A stretch of DNA of 64,000 bases from assembly GCF_900187125.1 (NCBI RefSeq), contig NZ_LT906468.1:124001-188000 (forward strand), given 5' to 3'. Shown piece after piece: positions 26,391-36,216 of the stretch (positions within the stretch are counted from its first letter, which is position 1; each line of letters starts with the position of its first letter). A program made the translations under genes and the position numbers. Origin of the DNA: Sphingobacterium mizutaii. GTDB taxonomy: Bacteria; Bacteroidota; Bacteroidia; Sphingobacteriales; Sphingobacteriaceae. The notes under the pieces are model-generated. The model was not told where the DNA came from, did no database searches, and was given only the letters and a program-made list of their open reading frames with translations.

Positions 26391-26540
26391 GTGTAATGTT
26401 TTTACAAGTAATATTTAAAAGTAAGAATTTGTTTTCACAAAAAAGCAATATCAAATGACATACCAATACTAGCTAAACACGAAATTCTGTCAGTTTTTGG
26501 TATCTTTGCCAAGATTTTTGGGATAAATCCCCAACAGACT

Positions 26541-28088
26541 ATGCAAAAAGAAATTGAAATTGCCATCAGTCCTGATTTTGTTCAGGATGATAAGCGAATC
26601 CTTGCTGAAGGAGCCAAGAAACTCCGTGTTCCAACAAGTAAAATCAATGGTTTCCATATCCGTAAGCGTTCTATTGACGCTCGTGGAAAACAAGTCCTCT
26701 TCCGGATGCGGGTCGTCTTCTTTATCGACGAACCTGTACAGCTCCCAGATTACCATACCGCTCTTAAAAATGTCAAGGATGCTAAGCCCGTGATTATCAT
26801 CGGTGCCGGTCCTGCAGGATTGTTTGCTGCATATCGATGCATAGAATTGGGATTGAAGCCCATCGTTTTAGAACGTGGAAAGAAAGTGCAGGACAGAAGA
26901 AGGGATCTTGCCAAGATCAATAGAGAAGGCTTCGTCAACCCAGAATCCAATTATTGTTTTGGAGAAGGGGGTGCTGGGACTTATTCGGATGGTAAGTTGT
27001 ATACGCGCTCTAATAAACGTGGCGATGTACAACAGGTCCTTTCCATCTTTGTGGAACATGGCGCTACGGAAGATATCCTAGTAGATGCCAGACCACATAT
27101 TGGAACCAATAAATTGCCCCATATCATTGAAAGTATCCGTGAAAGGATAATCGAAATGGGCGGCGAAGTGCATTTCGATTGTAAGGTTACGGATATATTA
27201 GAGCAGTTTGGAAAGGTAGAAGGGGTTAAGACGGAAAGTGAAGGAATCATAAAGGCCGATCATGTGATCGTGGCAACGGGGCATTCCGCTCGTGATATTT
27301 TTGAGCTGTTCCGTTCCAAAAATTGGTTGTTGGAAGCAAAACCTTTCGCCTTAGGTGTTAGGATCGAGCATCCCCAAGCCGTAATCGACTCTGCGCAATA
27401 CCATTGTTCCATTCGTCCGGAGAACCTGCCGCCAGCATATTATAGTTTGGTCGAACAGGTTGATGGTCGTGGTGTTTTTTCCTTCTGCATGTGCCCCGGA
27501 GGGATTATCGCTCCTTGTGCCACCGATCAGGATGAGATCGTGGTGAATGGTTGGTCACCATCAAAAAGAAATAATCCGCATGCCAATTCAGGTACCGTAA
27601 TCCAGATTAACTTGGAAGATGTAGTAGGCTCGGACCAAGATCCATTTGCCTTATTGGAATTTCAGCGACAGATCGAACAAAAGGCCTTTCAATTGGGCGG
27701 TGGTAATTTAGTTGCTCCAGCACAACGAATGGTAGATTTCGTTCAGAATAAAGTATCTTTCGATCTACCTGAGAATTCCTATAAGCCAGGGACCCGTTCG
27801 GTCGATCTGCGCGAAGTATTGCCGAAATTCGTGTATTCTGCATTGCAAGGAGCCTTGCCGATCTTTGGAAAGAAGATGAAAGGTTATTATAGCAATGAAG
27901 CAATTTTGGTAGGAGTGGAGTCTAGGACCTCCTCACCGATACGTATCCCAAGAGATAAAGATAGCTTGCAACATCCGCAAGTTGCTGGTTTATACCCCTG
28001 TGCAGAAGGAGCAGGTTATGCGGGTGGAATCGTGTCTGCGGCGATCGATGGAATGAATTGTGTGGATGCCATTAAGGCTACGCTATAA
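26541..28088 (+). CDS. FAD-dependent dehydrogenase (COG2509 type)
   Basis: A 515-residue flavoprotein of the uncharacterised FAD-dependent dehydrogenase group. About 75 N-terminal residues with SKINGFHIRKRSIDAR form the family-specific domain. The Rossmann motif IIIGAGPAGLFAAY begins near residue 84. The family block FGEGGAGTYSDGKLYTR follows, and the C-terminus has the FAD-closing GLYPCAEGAGYAGGIVSAAIDG. The substrate is not known. The -7-like TATCTTTG at 26501-26508 lies 33 bp before the ATG. It precedes the tRNA-Gly gene, which has its own promoter. Confidence 0.87.
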   Translation: MQKEIEIAISPDFVQDDKRILAEGAKKLRVPTSKINGFHIRKRSIDARGKQVLFRMRVVFFIDEPVQLPDYHTALKNVKDAKPVIIIGAGPAGLFAAYRCIELGLKPIVLERGKKVQDRRRDLAKINREGFVNPESNYCFGEGGAGTYSDGKLYTRSNKRGDVQQVLSIFVEHGATEDILVDARPHIGTNKLPHIIESIRERIIEMGGEVHFDCKVTDILEQFGKVEGVKTESEGIIKADHVIVATGHSARDIFELFRSKNWLLEAKPFALGVRIEHPQAVIDSAQYHCSIRPENLPPAYYSLVEQVDGRGVFSFCMCPGGIIAPCATDQDEIVVNGWSPSKRNNPHANSGTVIQINLEDVVGSDQDPFALLEFQRQIEQKAFQLGGGNLVAPAQRMVDFVQNKVSFDLPENSYKPGTRSVDLREVLPKFVYSALQGALPIFGKKMKGYYSNEAILVGVESRTSSPIRIPRDKDSLQHPQVAGLYPCAEGAGYAGGIVSAAIDGMNCVDAIKATL

Positions 28089-28123
28089 TTTCACAATTAT
28101 TTGCAAAAATATCACGCTTAAGG

Positions 28124-28154
28124 TTGACAAGAACCAAGTATTATTGTATTTTTG
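28124..28154 (+). promoter_or_regulatory. Promoter of tRNA-Gly
   Basis: TTGACA at 28124-28129; a 20-base spacer from the TTG to TATTTTTG at 28147-28154. This is a close match to TTG-N19-21-TAnnTTTG, with the mature tRNA starting 12 bases later. Confidence 0.85.
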
Positions 28155-28165
28155 TAGCACTTCAA

Positions 28166-28241
28166 GCGAAAGTAGCTCAGTTGGTAGAGCACAACCTTGC
28201 CAAGGTTGGGGTCGCGAGTTCGAATCTCGTCTTTCGCTCCA
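28166..28241 (+). tRNA. tRNA-Gly (anticodon GCC)
   Basis: Full cloverleaf: acceptor GCGAAAG/CTTTCGC, D arm GCTC...GAGC, anticodon arm CAACC-TTGCCAA-GGTTG with anticodon GCC, T arm GCGAG-TTCGAAT-CTCGT (one wobble pair), discriminator T as normal for glycine tRNAs, and an encoded CCA. It has a promoter 12 bases upstream and a terminator 2 bases downstream. Confidence 0.97.
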
Positions 28242-28243
28242 AG

Positions 28244-28279
28244 CAAAAGCTTCCAAATATTGGAAGCTTTTGTTATTTT
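28244..28279 (+). terminator. Terminator after tRNA-Gly
   Basis: 13-bp stem CAAAAGCTTCCAA (28244-28256) with complement 28260-28272, then TTATTTT. Confidence 0.88.
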
Positions 28280-28284
28280 AGGGT

Positions 28285-28725
28285 ATGCCAAATTATAAAT
28301 CCAAATGGGATAATTTTTACCTCCTGATTCTTTATGCGATCTTAATACCAGTGTTTACGGGGATTTTGGCCATATCGAAAGCGCCTTTATCAAAGTATTT
28401 GACAGTCCTTTCCACCTTAGTAGCCTGTATTCTCGTTTTTTATCTGATTACTTATTTCACAACTTCCTATAAAATCAATTCGGAATATTTAAGATATCGT
28501 TGCTTAATATTTTTTGGCAAGGTCAAGATCGAATCGATAAGGAGGATTGAGGTTGGCAAAAATTTATATAGCGGAATGCGACCAGCAACCGCCATGAAAG
28601 GTCTGATTATCTATTATGATAAATACGAAGAGGTTTATATCTCGCCGGTAGATAATGAGGAAGTTATCAATGCCCTCCAGAAAATCAACCCCGAGATTGA
28701 AGTTAGCTATCATAACAAAAAGTAA
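28285..28725 (+). CDS. Small membrane protein with bacterial PH-like domain
   Basis: A 146-residue protein with two membrane helices (about 12-32 and 41-60), then a beta-rich domain of about 80 residues (YKINSEYLRYRCLIFFGKVKI, RIEVGKNL, KGLIIYYDKYEEVYISP) typical of bacterial PH domains of the bPH_4/DUF1200 type. Function unknown. The start is only 5 bp after the tRNA terminator, so its promoter either overlaps the terminator or it depends on readthrough. Confidence 0.75.
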   Translation: MPNYKSKWDNFYLLILYAILIPVFTGILAISKAPLSKYLTVLSTLVACILVFYLITYFTTSYKINSEYLRYRCLIFFGKVKIESIRRIEVGKNLYSGMRPATAMKGLIIYYDKYEEVYISPVDNEEVINALQKINPEIEVSYHNKK

Positions 28726-28763
28726 AAATAGAAGCTAGAGTTTGGCGGTTTTTATTGGGTCTT

Positions 28764-28845
28764 ATTCGAGACACATTCGGAAAATCCCGAAGTGGTCAGT
28801 ATTTTATTGAATGGATAGTTGGGTAATTCCCGAACATGCCTCGAA
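28764..28845. repeat. Inverted element sharing 20 bp with a site at 57571
   Basis: ATTCGAGACACATTCGGAAA (28764-28783) is identical to 57571-57590. An imperfect inverted match, TTCCCGAACATGCCTCGAA, follows at 28827-28845, so the element can form a hairpin with a 43-base loop. Confidence 0.6.
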
Positions 28846-28883
28846 CAAGGGCAAAAGATGGGTGGGAGGAATGGTTGGAATTT

Positions 28884-30475
28884 TGGCTAAAATAATTGGA
28901 CCCTTAAAGGGATTTTCTGCGTGCCATTGATGTTGGTGGACATATGGGGTTGATCGCCATGTCACCCTAGAAGGGTGAAATTATTTTAGGATTGGTTATT
29001 AGAATGGCACTACCCCTTTAGGGGTTGCAGTATGTTGAATCGCAAAAATGTTAACGTTCAATTCTTAAACCCCTAAAGGGGTAATCCTATGTGTCCCGAT
29101 ATTGCTAAAATAATTGAACCCCTAACGGGGTTTTCTACGCGCCATTGATATTGAGGGATAAAAGGTATTGATTGTCACGCCACCCTAAAGGGATAATCCT
29201 ATGTAATCCGTAATTGTTAAAATAATTTAACCCCTGAAGGGATTTTCTGCGTACCATTGATGTTGGTGGACATATGGGGCTGATCGCCATGTCACCCTAG
29301 AAGGGTGAAATTATTTTAGGATTGGTTATTAGAACGGCGCTACCCCTTTAGGGGTTGCAGTATGTTAAATTGCAAAAATGTTAACGTTCAATTCTTAAAC
29401 CCCTAAAGGGGTAATCCTATGTGTCCCGATATTGCTAAAATAATTGAACCCCTAACGGGGTTTTCTACGCGCCATTGATATTGAGGGATAAAGGTATTGA
29501 TTGTCACGCCACCCTAAAGGGATAATCCAATGTAATCCGTAATTGCTAAAATAATTGGACCCTTAAAGGGATTTTCTGCGTACCATTGATGTTGGTGGAC
29601 ATATGGGGCTGATCGCCATGTCACCCTAGAAGGGTGAAATTATTTTAGGATTGGTTATTAGAACGGCGCTACCCCTTTAGGGGTTGCAGTATGTTGAATC
29701 GCAAAAATGTTAACGTTCAATTCTAAAACCCCTAAAGGGGTAATCCTAGGTGTCCCGATATTGCTAAAATAATTGAACCCCTAACGGGGTTTTCTACGCG
29801 CCATTGATATTGAGGGATAAAAGGTATTGATTGTCACGCCACCCTAAAGGGATAATCCTATGTAATCCGTAATTGCTAAAATAATTGGACCCTTAAAGGG
29901 ATTTTCTGCGTACCATTGATGTTGGTGGACATATGGGGCTGATCGCCATGTCACCCTAGAAGGGTGAAATTATTTTAGGATTGGTTATTAGAACGGTGCT
30001 ACCCCTTTAGGGGTTGCAGTATGTTGAATTGCAAAAATGTTAACGTTCAATTCTTAAACCCCTAAAGGGGTAATCCTATGTGTCCCGATATTGCTAAAAT
30101 AATTGAACCCCTAACGGGGTTTTCTACGCGCCATTGATATTGAGGGATAAAAGGTATTGATTGTCACGCCACCCTAAAGGGATAATCCTATGTAATCCGT
30201 AATTGCTAAAATAATTGGACCCTTAAAGGGATTTTCTGCGTACCATTGATGTTGGTGGACATATGGGGCTGATCGCCATGTCACCCTAGAAGGGTGAAAT
30301 TATTTTAGGATTGGTTATTAGAACGGTGCTACCCCTTTAGGGGTTGCAGTATGTTGAATTGCAAAAATGTTAACGTTCAATTCTTAAACCCCTAAAGGGG
30401 TAATCCTATGTGTCCCGATATTGCTAAAATAATTGAACCCCTAACGGGGTTATCTAAGTGCTATTGATGTTGGTG
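28884..30475. repeat. Nested tandem array of REP-like palindromes (unit 330 bp, about 4.8 copies)
   Basis: The unit is marked by GTTGGTGGACATATGGGG at 28932, 29262, 29591, 29921 and 30251 (spacings 330, 329, 330 and 330). Each unit holds six short palindromes of the C-run/G-run kind. In unit 1 they start at 28901, 28963, 29012, 29069, 29117 and 29183, 48-66 bp apart, and the sixth is followed by the next unit's first at 29231. Four complete units plus five palindromes make 29. Two related sub-blocks per unit share TAATCCTATGT and GCTAAAATAATTG, and another palindrome appears in inverted context. Units differ by few bases; units 4 and 5 look identical where they overlap. I see no coding frame of note in the 1.88-kb gap. 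Confidence 0.95.
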
Positions 30476-30606
30476 AATATATCGATTTTGTCCCTGTGGC
30501 ACGTGGTTATGGAAACATTTATTAATCAAATTAATTAATACAAAAATAATGATATCAATACAACCCAAAATGTAATTTGCCAATAGATAACTCATAACAA
30601 TAATTA

Positions 30607-31068
30607 ATGGCAAACACTTATTCGCAAATTTATATTCAAATTGTTTTTTCGGTTCAAAATAGAGAAACTCTGTTGAAAATGCCTTGGAGGCTAGAGGTTT
30701 ATAAATACATTTCTGGAATAATAAAAAACAAAGGTATAAAACCGATCATTATTAATGGAATGGAAGATCATATCCATATCCTAATAGAATTAAAACCAGA
30801 AAGTTCATTGTCTGATTTGGTTAGGGATATTAAAAAACACTCTACTATTTTTATCAATAAACAAAATTGGCTTTCATATAAATTCTCGTGGCAAAGTGGT
30901 TTTGGCGCCTTTTCCTATTCTTATTCTCAAGTTGATAAAGTATATAATTATATCAAAAACCAAGATAAAATCCATTTAAATAGAACATTTCAAAAGGAAT
31001 ACACTGAATTTTTAAATAAATTCAATGTAGAATATCGTGATGAATTTCTATTCAAATGGATTGACTAA
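30607..31068 (+). CDS. tnpA: HUH Y1 transposase, IS200/REP-associated (RAYT-like)
   Basis: A 153-residue single-domain Y1 transposase (PF01797 type) that cuts single-stranded DNA at hairpins. The metal-binding HUH motif is His55-Ile-His57 in MEDHIHILIEL; the catalytic Tyr is probably Tyr115 in NYIKNQ, with Gln119 as third ligand. SSLSDLVRDIKKHST and SWQSGFGAFSYS are family blocks. All catalytic residues are present, so it may be active. It lies 131 bp downstream of the palindrome array, with no TnpB. Its stop is one base from the convergent MFS gene. The call could be an IS200-like element or a domesticated REP-associated transposase; the array favours the second. Confidence 0.9.
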   Translation: MANTYSQIYIQIVFSVQNRETLLKMPWRLEVYKYISGIIKNKGIKPIIINGMEDHIHILIELKPESSLSDLVRDIKKHSTIFINKQNWLSYKFSWQSGFGAFSYSYSQVDKVYNYIKNQDKIHLNRTFQKEYTEFLNKFNVEYRDEFLFKWID

Positions 31069-31069
31069 C

Positions 31070-32290
31070 CTACTCCTCCTTGATCCCCAACCGCATTAAA
31101 CTAGGCGTCATAAATGAAACTATCCCCAACAGCACACATAACACCCCTGCAATAATAAAGGCATTGGCTACGCCAATATGGTCTGCAATGTTTCCGGCGA
31201 ATAACAGTCCAATTAAACTCGGGATGATCGCAAAACTGAAATACAGGGAAAATACCCTGCCTAACATCTCAGGTGCGATCTCTTCCTGGATAATGGTCAT
31301 AAATACCGCATTGAAGATGGACATGGACGCTCCGCCAATTCCTGTCAATACCACAAAAATGATAAACATATTCGCGGGCAGCACCCCTGAAAACACAAAG
31401 GTCAAGCCCAATAGGATATGCATGTAATTGATCAAAAGTATCTTTCTGAATGACAGCTTAAATGCACTTAATGCGGATCCTCCAACCAACATGCCTACGC
31501 CCCAGATTACCTCAATGACGCTCATCTCAAATTTATCGCCTTTGAAATGTTCGATGGTCAATAAAGGGAACATAATGGCAACAGGGAGGATGCCCATCAT
31601 GGCAATAATGGAGTAAAGAAACATCCTGTTCAAGCCTTTGTTCTTGTGAATAGCCAAGAATCCCAGTTTTAGATCACCCCAGACTTGCCTCAGGGAGGCT
31701 TTGCTTTCGGATTTAAAATAAGGAATGCTGATAAACATTAGGCTGCTGATCGCGAATGCCGCACCGATAACATCAAGGTATAATACCTGATTGATCGGAA
31801 GGTTGGCAATGGCCAATGCACCTAATGCTGGGCCGGCTATGGCACTCACAGAATGCAAGATCTGGTTGACTCCTGAAACGCGCAATAGCTGATCTTCTGG
31901 AACCAGTAGTGGAGCAATGGCCTGCATGGCGGGTTGATGGAAGGCGGAACCTATGGAGCGGCAGACCATCAACAGATAGATCAGCGAGAGGTTAATATGA
32001 CCATCCTGCAGAGCGAAAGTCATCATCAGGGTACAGCAGGCAATGAAGGCATCTGCAAAAATCATGACCTTCTTTCTGTCCCAGCGGTCGATATACACGC
32101 CGGCGAATGGGCCAATTATGGCCTGGGGCAATAGACCCGAAATGGCAGCAAAGGCTAAGACCTCAGCCGACCGAAATTCAAGGCTTAGCCAGATAATCAT
32201 TGCGAAGTTGACGGCAGAGCTACTTATCAAGGAGACAAATTGCCCTACCCATATATAGATATAGGTTTTAAACCAATGTTTCTTTTCCAT
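31070..32290 (-). CDS. MFS efflux transporter (MefA/EntS-like)
   Basis: A 406-residue major facilitator protein with 12 predicted membrane helices. The loop after helix 2 reads GVYIDRWDRKKVMIFAD, the MFS motif A pattern of the drug and siderophore exporter branch. QPAMQAIAPLLVPEDQLLRVSGVNQ is typical of the MefA/EntS-like group. The substrate is unknown. It is a single-gene unit; its 3' end abuts the transposase gene with one base between stops. The 296-bp gap upstream holds the sufD terminator and no other gene. Confidence 0.88.
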   Translation of the reverse strand: MEKKHWFKTYIYIWVGQFVSLISSSAVNFAMIIWLSLEFRSAEVLAFAAISGLLPQAIIGPFAGVYIDRWDRKKVMIFADAFIACCTLMMTFALQDGHINLSLIYLLMVCRSIGSAFHQPAMQAIAPLLVPEDQLLRVSGVNQILHSVSAIAGPALGALAIANLPINQVLYLDVIGAAFAISSLMFISIPYFKSESKASLRQVWGDLKLGFLAIHKNKGLNRMFLYSIIAMMGILPVAIMFPLLTIEHFKGDKFEMSVIEVIWGVGMLVGGSALSAFKLSFRKILLINYMHILLGLTFVFSGVLPANMFIIFVVLTGIGGASMSIFNAVFMTIIQEEIAPEMLGRVFSLYFSFAIIPSLIGLLFAGNIADHIGVANAFIIAGVLCVLLGIVSFMTPSLMRLGIKEE

Positions 32291-32532
32291 GAAATAAAAT
32301 TGAATTGTTTGTACTTGCAGCTAAAAAGAAATTTAGCTGATTCATTAAACCGCAGAAGATTTACTTAACTCAGTAAATCCAAGGGTCCATAAAGAATTGT
32401 GCAAATTGGCGAGCGCTCATAGGGCAAATATAAACCAAAGAGCTTGAAGTTCAAATGTTTTGAGAAAAATACTTTCTTATGAGAGCGAAATGGATGAGGG
32501 CTGAGGTCTTCTCGAAAACGAAAGAACATAAA

Positions 32533-32562
32533 AGAAAAGCGTCTTAGCTTTCGCCAAGACGC
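32533..32562 (-). terminator. Terminator of the sufBCD operon
   Basis: GCGTCTT (32539-32545) pairs with AAGACGC (32556-32562); the minus strand then reads TTTTCTTTT. It is 25 bp after the sufD stop. Confidence 0.75.
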
Positions 32563-32586
32563 CTTTATACTAAAACTACACTACTA

Positions 32587-33894
32587 TTATTTTCTTTCTA
32601 ATCCTTTTGCTACTAAGGCTTCAACAAAGTTCCTTACGTTTTCATCTGAGAATCTGGATGTAACGTCAAAAGCAAAGGCGTGAACCAACAGGATACGTGC
32701 GCTCTCTTCGCCGATACCACGAGCGCGTAAGTAGAACAATGCATCATCATCAAATTGTCCCATGGTACAACCATGTGAACATTTTACATCATCTGCAAAG
32801 ATCTCAAGCTGTGGCTTGGTATAGATGGTAGCTTTGTCACCGATCAACATATTGTTGTTCTGTTGAAAGGCATTTGTTTTCTGCGCATCTTCGCGAACGA
32901 AAATCTTACCGTTGAAAACAGCTGTAGATTCGTCCTGTGGAATATTTTTGTACCATTCATAAGATTCACAATGAGGTTTCATGTGATCTACGATAGTATG
33001 GTTGTCTACAAATTGATTGTCGGCCAATAGGTTGATTCCGTAAAGGTGTGATTCAACCTGCTCAGCGTCCAAACGAACGTTCAAGTCATTGCGTACAAAA
33101 GCTACACCAGGGAAATTACAGTTGTAGTTGTTGTACAAGCTGTGTTTCGTTTGGTAGACCTCGGTATGATTGATGTAATGGCTGTTATTTGAAGCTAACT
33201 GCAAATAATAGTGTTGCATCTTCGCGTTTTCTTCTACTACAATCTCGGTAACCTTGTTGTTCAGGTTGAAAGCCGAACCATCCAATGTGATAAAGGATTC
33301 GATGATTTCAGCCTCAGCGTTCTGCTCAAGGATATATAGATTACGAGTTTGTGCAAAGAAGTCCTGATCTCCAGTAGCGACATGTACGATTTGGATAGGC
33401 TTTGAGACCACCTTATTGCGGTTCACCTGCAGGAATATTCCCGAAGTGTGAAAAGCCGTGTTCAGGGCTACCGTGGTGCTTCCAGTAGCATCTGCATGTT
33501 TTGCAAAGTGCTGTTGGAATTTAGGCTCATTTTGAGCTTCTTCGATAGGTTTTACGATCAAGCCGATTTCATCTTCCAAGGAAGAGAAGGCCAATACATA
33601 TTGACCATTGATCAATACGATGCGGTGAGCATCCAATCCGGGGATGTCCGCAGCGCTAAGATCTAAATTTGAAACATCCACATCCTCGTTCAACAGATAG
33701 TTTCTGTTGATCAGCGAATGGATATTTGTGTATTTCCAGTCCTCATTCTTTACAGTAGGGAATCCAAGTTCATGAAAACGGGTATAAGCCTCTTCGCGAA
33801 GAGCCTTTACCGCTGGTGTATCATTGCTTGTTTCCAATTCCTGAAAAGTTGAAGTCAACTGTTGGAATAAGGAGTTTGCTACTAATGTACTCAT
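32587..33894 (-). CDS. sufD: Fe-S cluster assembly protein SufD
   Basis: SufD is a scaffold partner of SufB and SufC in [Fe-S] cluster biogenesis. The protein has the SufB/D beta-helix core with ELEIFADDVKCSHGCTMGQFDDDALFYLRARGI near the C-terminus, where the Cys and His are conserved. The start at 33894 (MSTLVANSLFQQL) is preferred; an ATG eight codons earlier (33918) is possible. The length of 435 residues is normal. It is the last gene of sufB-sufC-sufD on the minus strand. Confidence 0.94.
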   Translation of the reverse strand: MSTLVANSLFQQLTSTFQELETSNDTPAVKALREEAYTRFHELGFPTVKNEDWKYTNIHSLINRNYLLNEDVDVSNLDLSAADIPGLDAHRIVLINGQYVLAFSSLEDEIGLIVKPIEEAQNEPKFQQHFAKHADATGSTTVALNTAFHTSGIFLQVNRNKVVSKPIQIVHVATGDQDFFAQTRNLYILEQNAEAEIIESFITLDGSAFNLNNKVTEIVVEENAKMQHYYLQLASNNSHYINHTEVYQTKHSLYNNYNCNFPGVAFVRNDLNVRLDAEQVESHLYGINLLADNQFVDNHTIVDHMKPHCESYEWYKNIPQDESTAVFNGKIFVREDAQKTNAFQQNNNMLIGDKATIYTKPQLEIFADDVKCSHGCTMGQFDDDALFYLRARGIGEESARILLVHAFAFDVTSRFSDENVRNFVEALVAKGLERK

Positions 33895-33942
33895 GTTATT
33901 TGTTGTCAATCCGCTCATTACCTCGTTTCTTAATACAACTGA

Positions 33943-34701
33943 TTAGGCATTTTGCGTATCTAATTCTTTTAACCAGTCGTAACCTTTTTCTTCTAATTCA
34001 AGTGCTAATTCTTTTGTGCCTGATTTTACAATGCGGCCATTGTGCAATACGTGTACAAAATCTGGCACGATATAATCCAACAAACGTTGGTAGTGTGTAA
34101 TCACGATGAATGCATTGTCTTTTGTGCGTAATTGGTTTACACCATTCGCCACGATTCTCAATGCGTCAATATCTAAACCTGAATCTGTTTCGTCTAAGAT
34201 GGAAAGCTTAGGGTTCAACATCGCCAGTTGGAAGATCTCGTTACGTTTTTTCTCACCACCTGAGAAACCTTCGTTCAAGGAACGGTTTGCCAAGTTAGCG
34301 GAGAACTCTACCAATTGTTGTTTTTCTTTTACCATCTTCAAGAAGTCTTTGGCTTCCATCGGAGGTAATCCTTTATATTCTCGGATATCATTTACTGCTG
34401 TCTTCAAGAAGTTGATGTTTGAAACTCCTGGGATTTCAACAGGATATTGAAAAGCCAAGAACAAACCTTCGCGAGCACGGTCTTCCGGAGAAAGCTCCAA
34501 TAGATCTACTCCGTCAAGGAAAGCTTCGCCTTCGGTCACTTCGTAGGAGTCACGTCCTGCCAATACATTTCCTAATGTACTCTTTCCAGCACCGTTAGGG
34601 CCCATGATGGCATGCACTTCGCCGGCCTTAACTTCTAAATTCAGTCCTTTTAATATTTGTTTGTCGTCGATAGACGCATGCAAATTCTTAATGCTTAACA
34701 T
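33943..34701 (-). CDS. sufC: Fe-S cluster assembly ATPase SufC
   Basis: Soluble ABC ATPase that drives conformational change in the SufBCD complex. Walker A GPNGAGKSTLGNVLAG, signature FSGGEKKRNEIFQ, and Walker B LSILDETDSGLDIDALR are intact. The 252 residues are full length. Spacing is 16 bp to sufB and 48 bp to the preferred sufD start. Confidence 0.97.
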   Translation of the reverse strand: MLSIKNLHASIDDKQILKGLNLEVKAGEVHAIMGPNGAGKSTLGNVLAGRDSYEVTEGEAFLDGVDLLELSPEDRAREGLFLAFQYPVEIPGVSNINFLKTAVNDIREYKGLPPMEAKDFLKMVKEKQQLVEFSANLANRSLNEGFSGGEKKRNEIFQLAMLNPKLSILDETDSGLDIDALRIVANGVNQLRTKDNAFIVITHYQRLLDYIVPDFVHVLHNGRIVKSGTKELALELEEKGYDWLKELDTQNA

Positions 34702-34717
34702 ATTCTATTCTATATTT

Positions 34718-36169
34718 CTATCCTACCGATCCTTCTAATGAGATCGCTAATAATTTTTGTGCCTCTACGGCAAATTCCATTGGTAATTGATTTAATACTT
34801 CTTTCGCATAACCGTTTACGATTAATCCTACGGCTTTCTCAGAGTCAATACCGCGTTGGTTTAAGTAGAACACTTGGTCTTCCCCGATTTTAGAAGTGGT
34901 CGCTTCGTGCTCTAGGGTAGCTGTTTTGTTCTTGCTCTCGATATATGGGAAAGTGTGGGCTCCACATCTGTCGCCAATCAACAAACTGTCACATTGGGTG
35001 AAGTTCCTTGAGTTGTCTGCATTTGGTCCGATCTTAACCAATCCACGGTAACTGTTGTGGCTCTTGCCAGCAGAGATACCTTTGGAGATGATTTTAGAAC
35101 GGGTGTTTTTTCCTAGGTGGATCATTTTTGTGCCTGTATCTGCAAGTTGCATATTACGGGTCATCGCCACCGAGTAGAACTCGCCTACGGAGTGGTCACC
35201 TTTCAGGATTACCCCTGGGTATTTCCAAGTGATGGCAGATCCGGTTTCCACTTGGGTCCAAGAGATCTTGGAGTAGTCGCCTTTACAGATACCACGCTTG
35301 GTTACGAAATTGTAGATTCCGCCTTTACCGTCTTTATCTCCAGGGTACCAGTTTTGTACAGTTGAGTATTTGATCTCCGCATTGCGCATTGCAATTAGTT
35401 CAACCACTGCAGCGTGCAATTGGTTCTCATCACGCATTGGAGCTGTACAACCCTCTAGGTAAGATACATAAGCATCCTCATCGGCAATGATCAAGGTACG
35501 TTCGAACTGCCCCGTGTTTTCTGCGTTGATACGGAAGTACGTGGAAAGTTCCATTGGGCAACGAACGCCTTTTGGAATGTATACGAAAGATCCGTCCGAG
35601 AAAACTGCGGAATTCAGGGCGGCATATACGTTGTCGGTTTGTGGAACTACAGTTCCTAAATATTGTTTTACAAGTTCAGGATGTTCTTGAACTGCCTCCC
35701 CGAAAGAGCAGAAGATAACCCCTTGTTCTTTCAGTTTTTCACGGAATGTGGTTTTTACTGAAACAGAGTCAAATACTGCATCAACGGCTACTACCCCGGC
35801 AAGTACCTTTTGTTCGTCCAAAGGAATGCCCAATTTGGCAAAGGTTGCCAATAATTCGGGATCCACTTCGTCTAAACTATCAAGTTGTTTTTTGGGTTTA
35901 GGGGCAGCGTAATAAGAAATGTCCTGGAAATCTACTTCAGGGTTTTTGAAGTTTTGCCAAGTCGGCATGCTCATTTTCAAGAAATGTTGGAAGGCTTTCA
36001 GTCTCCATTCCAATAACCATTCCGGTTCGTTTTTCTTCTTGGAAATCAAACGGATGGTATCTTCATTAAGACCTTTTGGAGCGATCTCCATCTCAATGTC
36101 GGTGGTAAAACCGTACTTATATTCTTCGAGCTCTAACTCTTTTAGTAAATCGTCGTCTTTTGTGCTCAT
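34718..36169 (-). CDS. sufB: Fe-S cluster assembly protein SufB
   Basis: Core scaffold of the SUF system. Hallmarks are [41 protein letters not shown] and [23 protein letters not shown]. The 483 residues are full length. It is the first gene of the operon. SufS, SufE and SufA-like genes are not in this window, so cysteine desulfurase must be encoded elsewhere. Confidence 0.97.
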   Translation of the reverse strand: MSTKDDDLLKELELEEYKYGFTTDIEMEIAPKGLNEDTIRLISKKKNEPEWLLEWRLKAFQHFLKMSMPTWQNFKNPEVDFQDISYYAAPKPKKQLDSLDEVDPELLATFAKLGIPLDEQKVLAGVVAVDAVFDSVSVKTTFREKLKEQGVIFCSFGEAVQEHPELVKQYLGTVVPQTDNVYAALNSAVFSDGSFVYIPKGVRCPMELSTYFRINAENTGQFERTLIIADEDAYVSYLEGCTAPMRDENQLHAAVVELIAMRNAEIKYSTVQNWYPGDKDGKGGIYNFVTKRGICKGDYSKISWTQVETGSAITWKYPGVILKGDHSVGEFYSVAMTRNMQLADTGTKMIHLGKNTRSKIISKGISAGKSHNSYRGLVKIGPNADNSRNFTQCDSLLIGDRCGAHTFPYIESKNKTATLEHEATTSKIGEDQVFYLNQRGIDSEKAVGLIVNGYAKEVLNQLPMEFAVEAQKLLAISLEGSVG

Positions 36170-36216
36170 ATCTCTTTCACTTTAATGATGGGTTCTTTCC
36201 CATTGGTTTTGAATTG

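Noticed and set aside
28884-30475. CRISPR array
   Set aside because: Repeat units are about 330 bp with no unique spacers of 25-45 bp, the palindromes are near-identical between units, and there are no cas genes nearby.
30607-31068. Complete IS605-type element with TnpB
   Set aside because: No TnpB-like gene follows; the convergent MFS gene begins one base after the stop.
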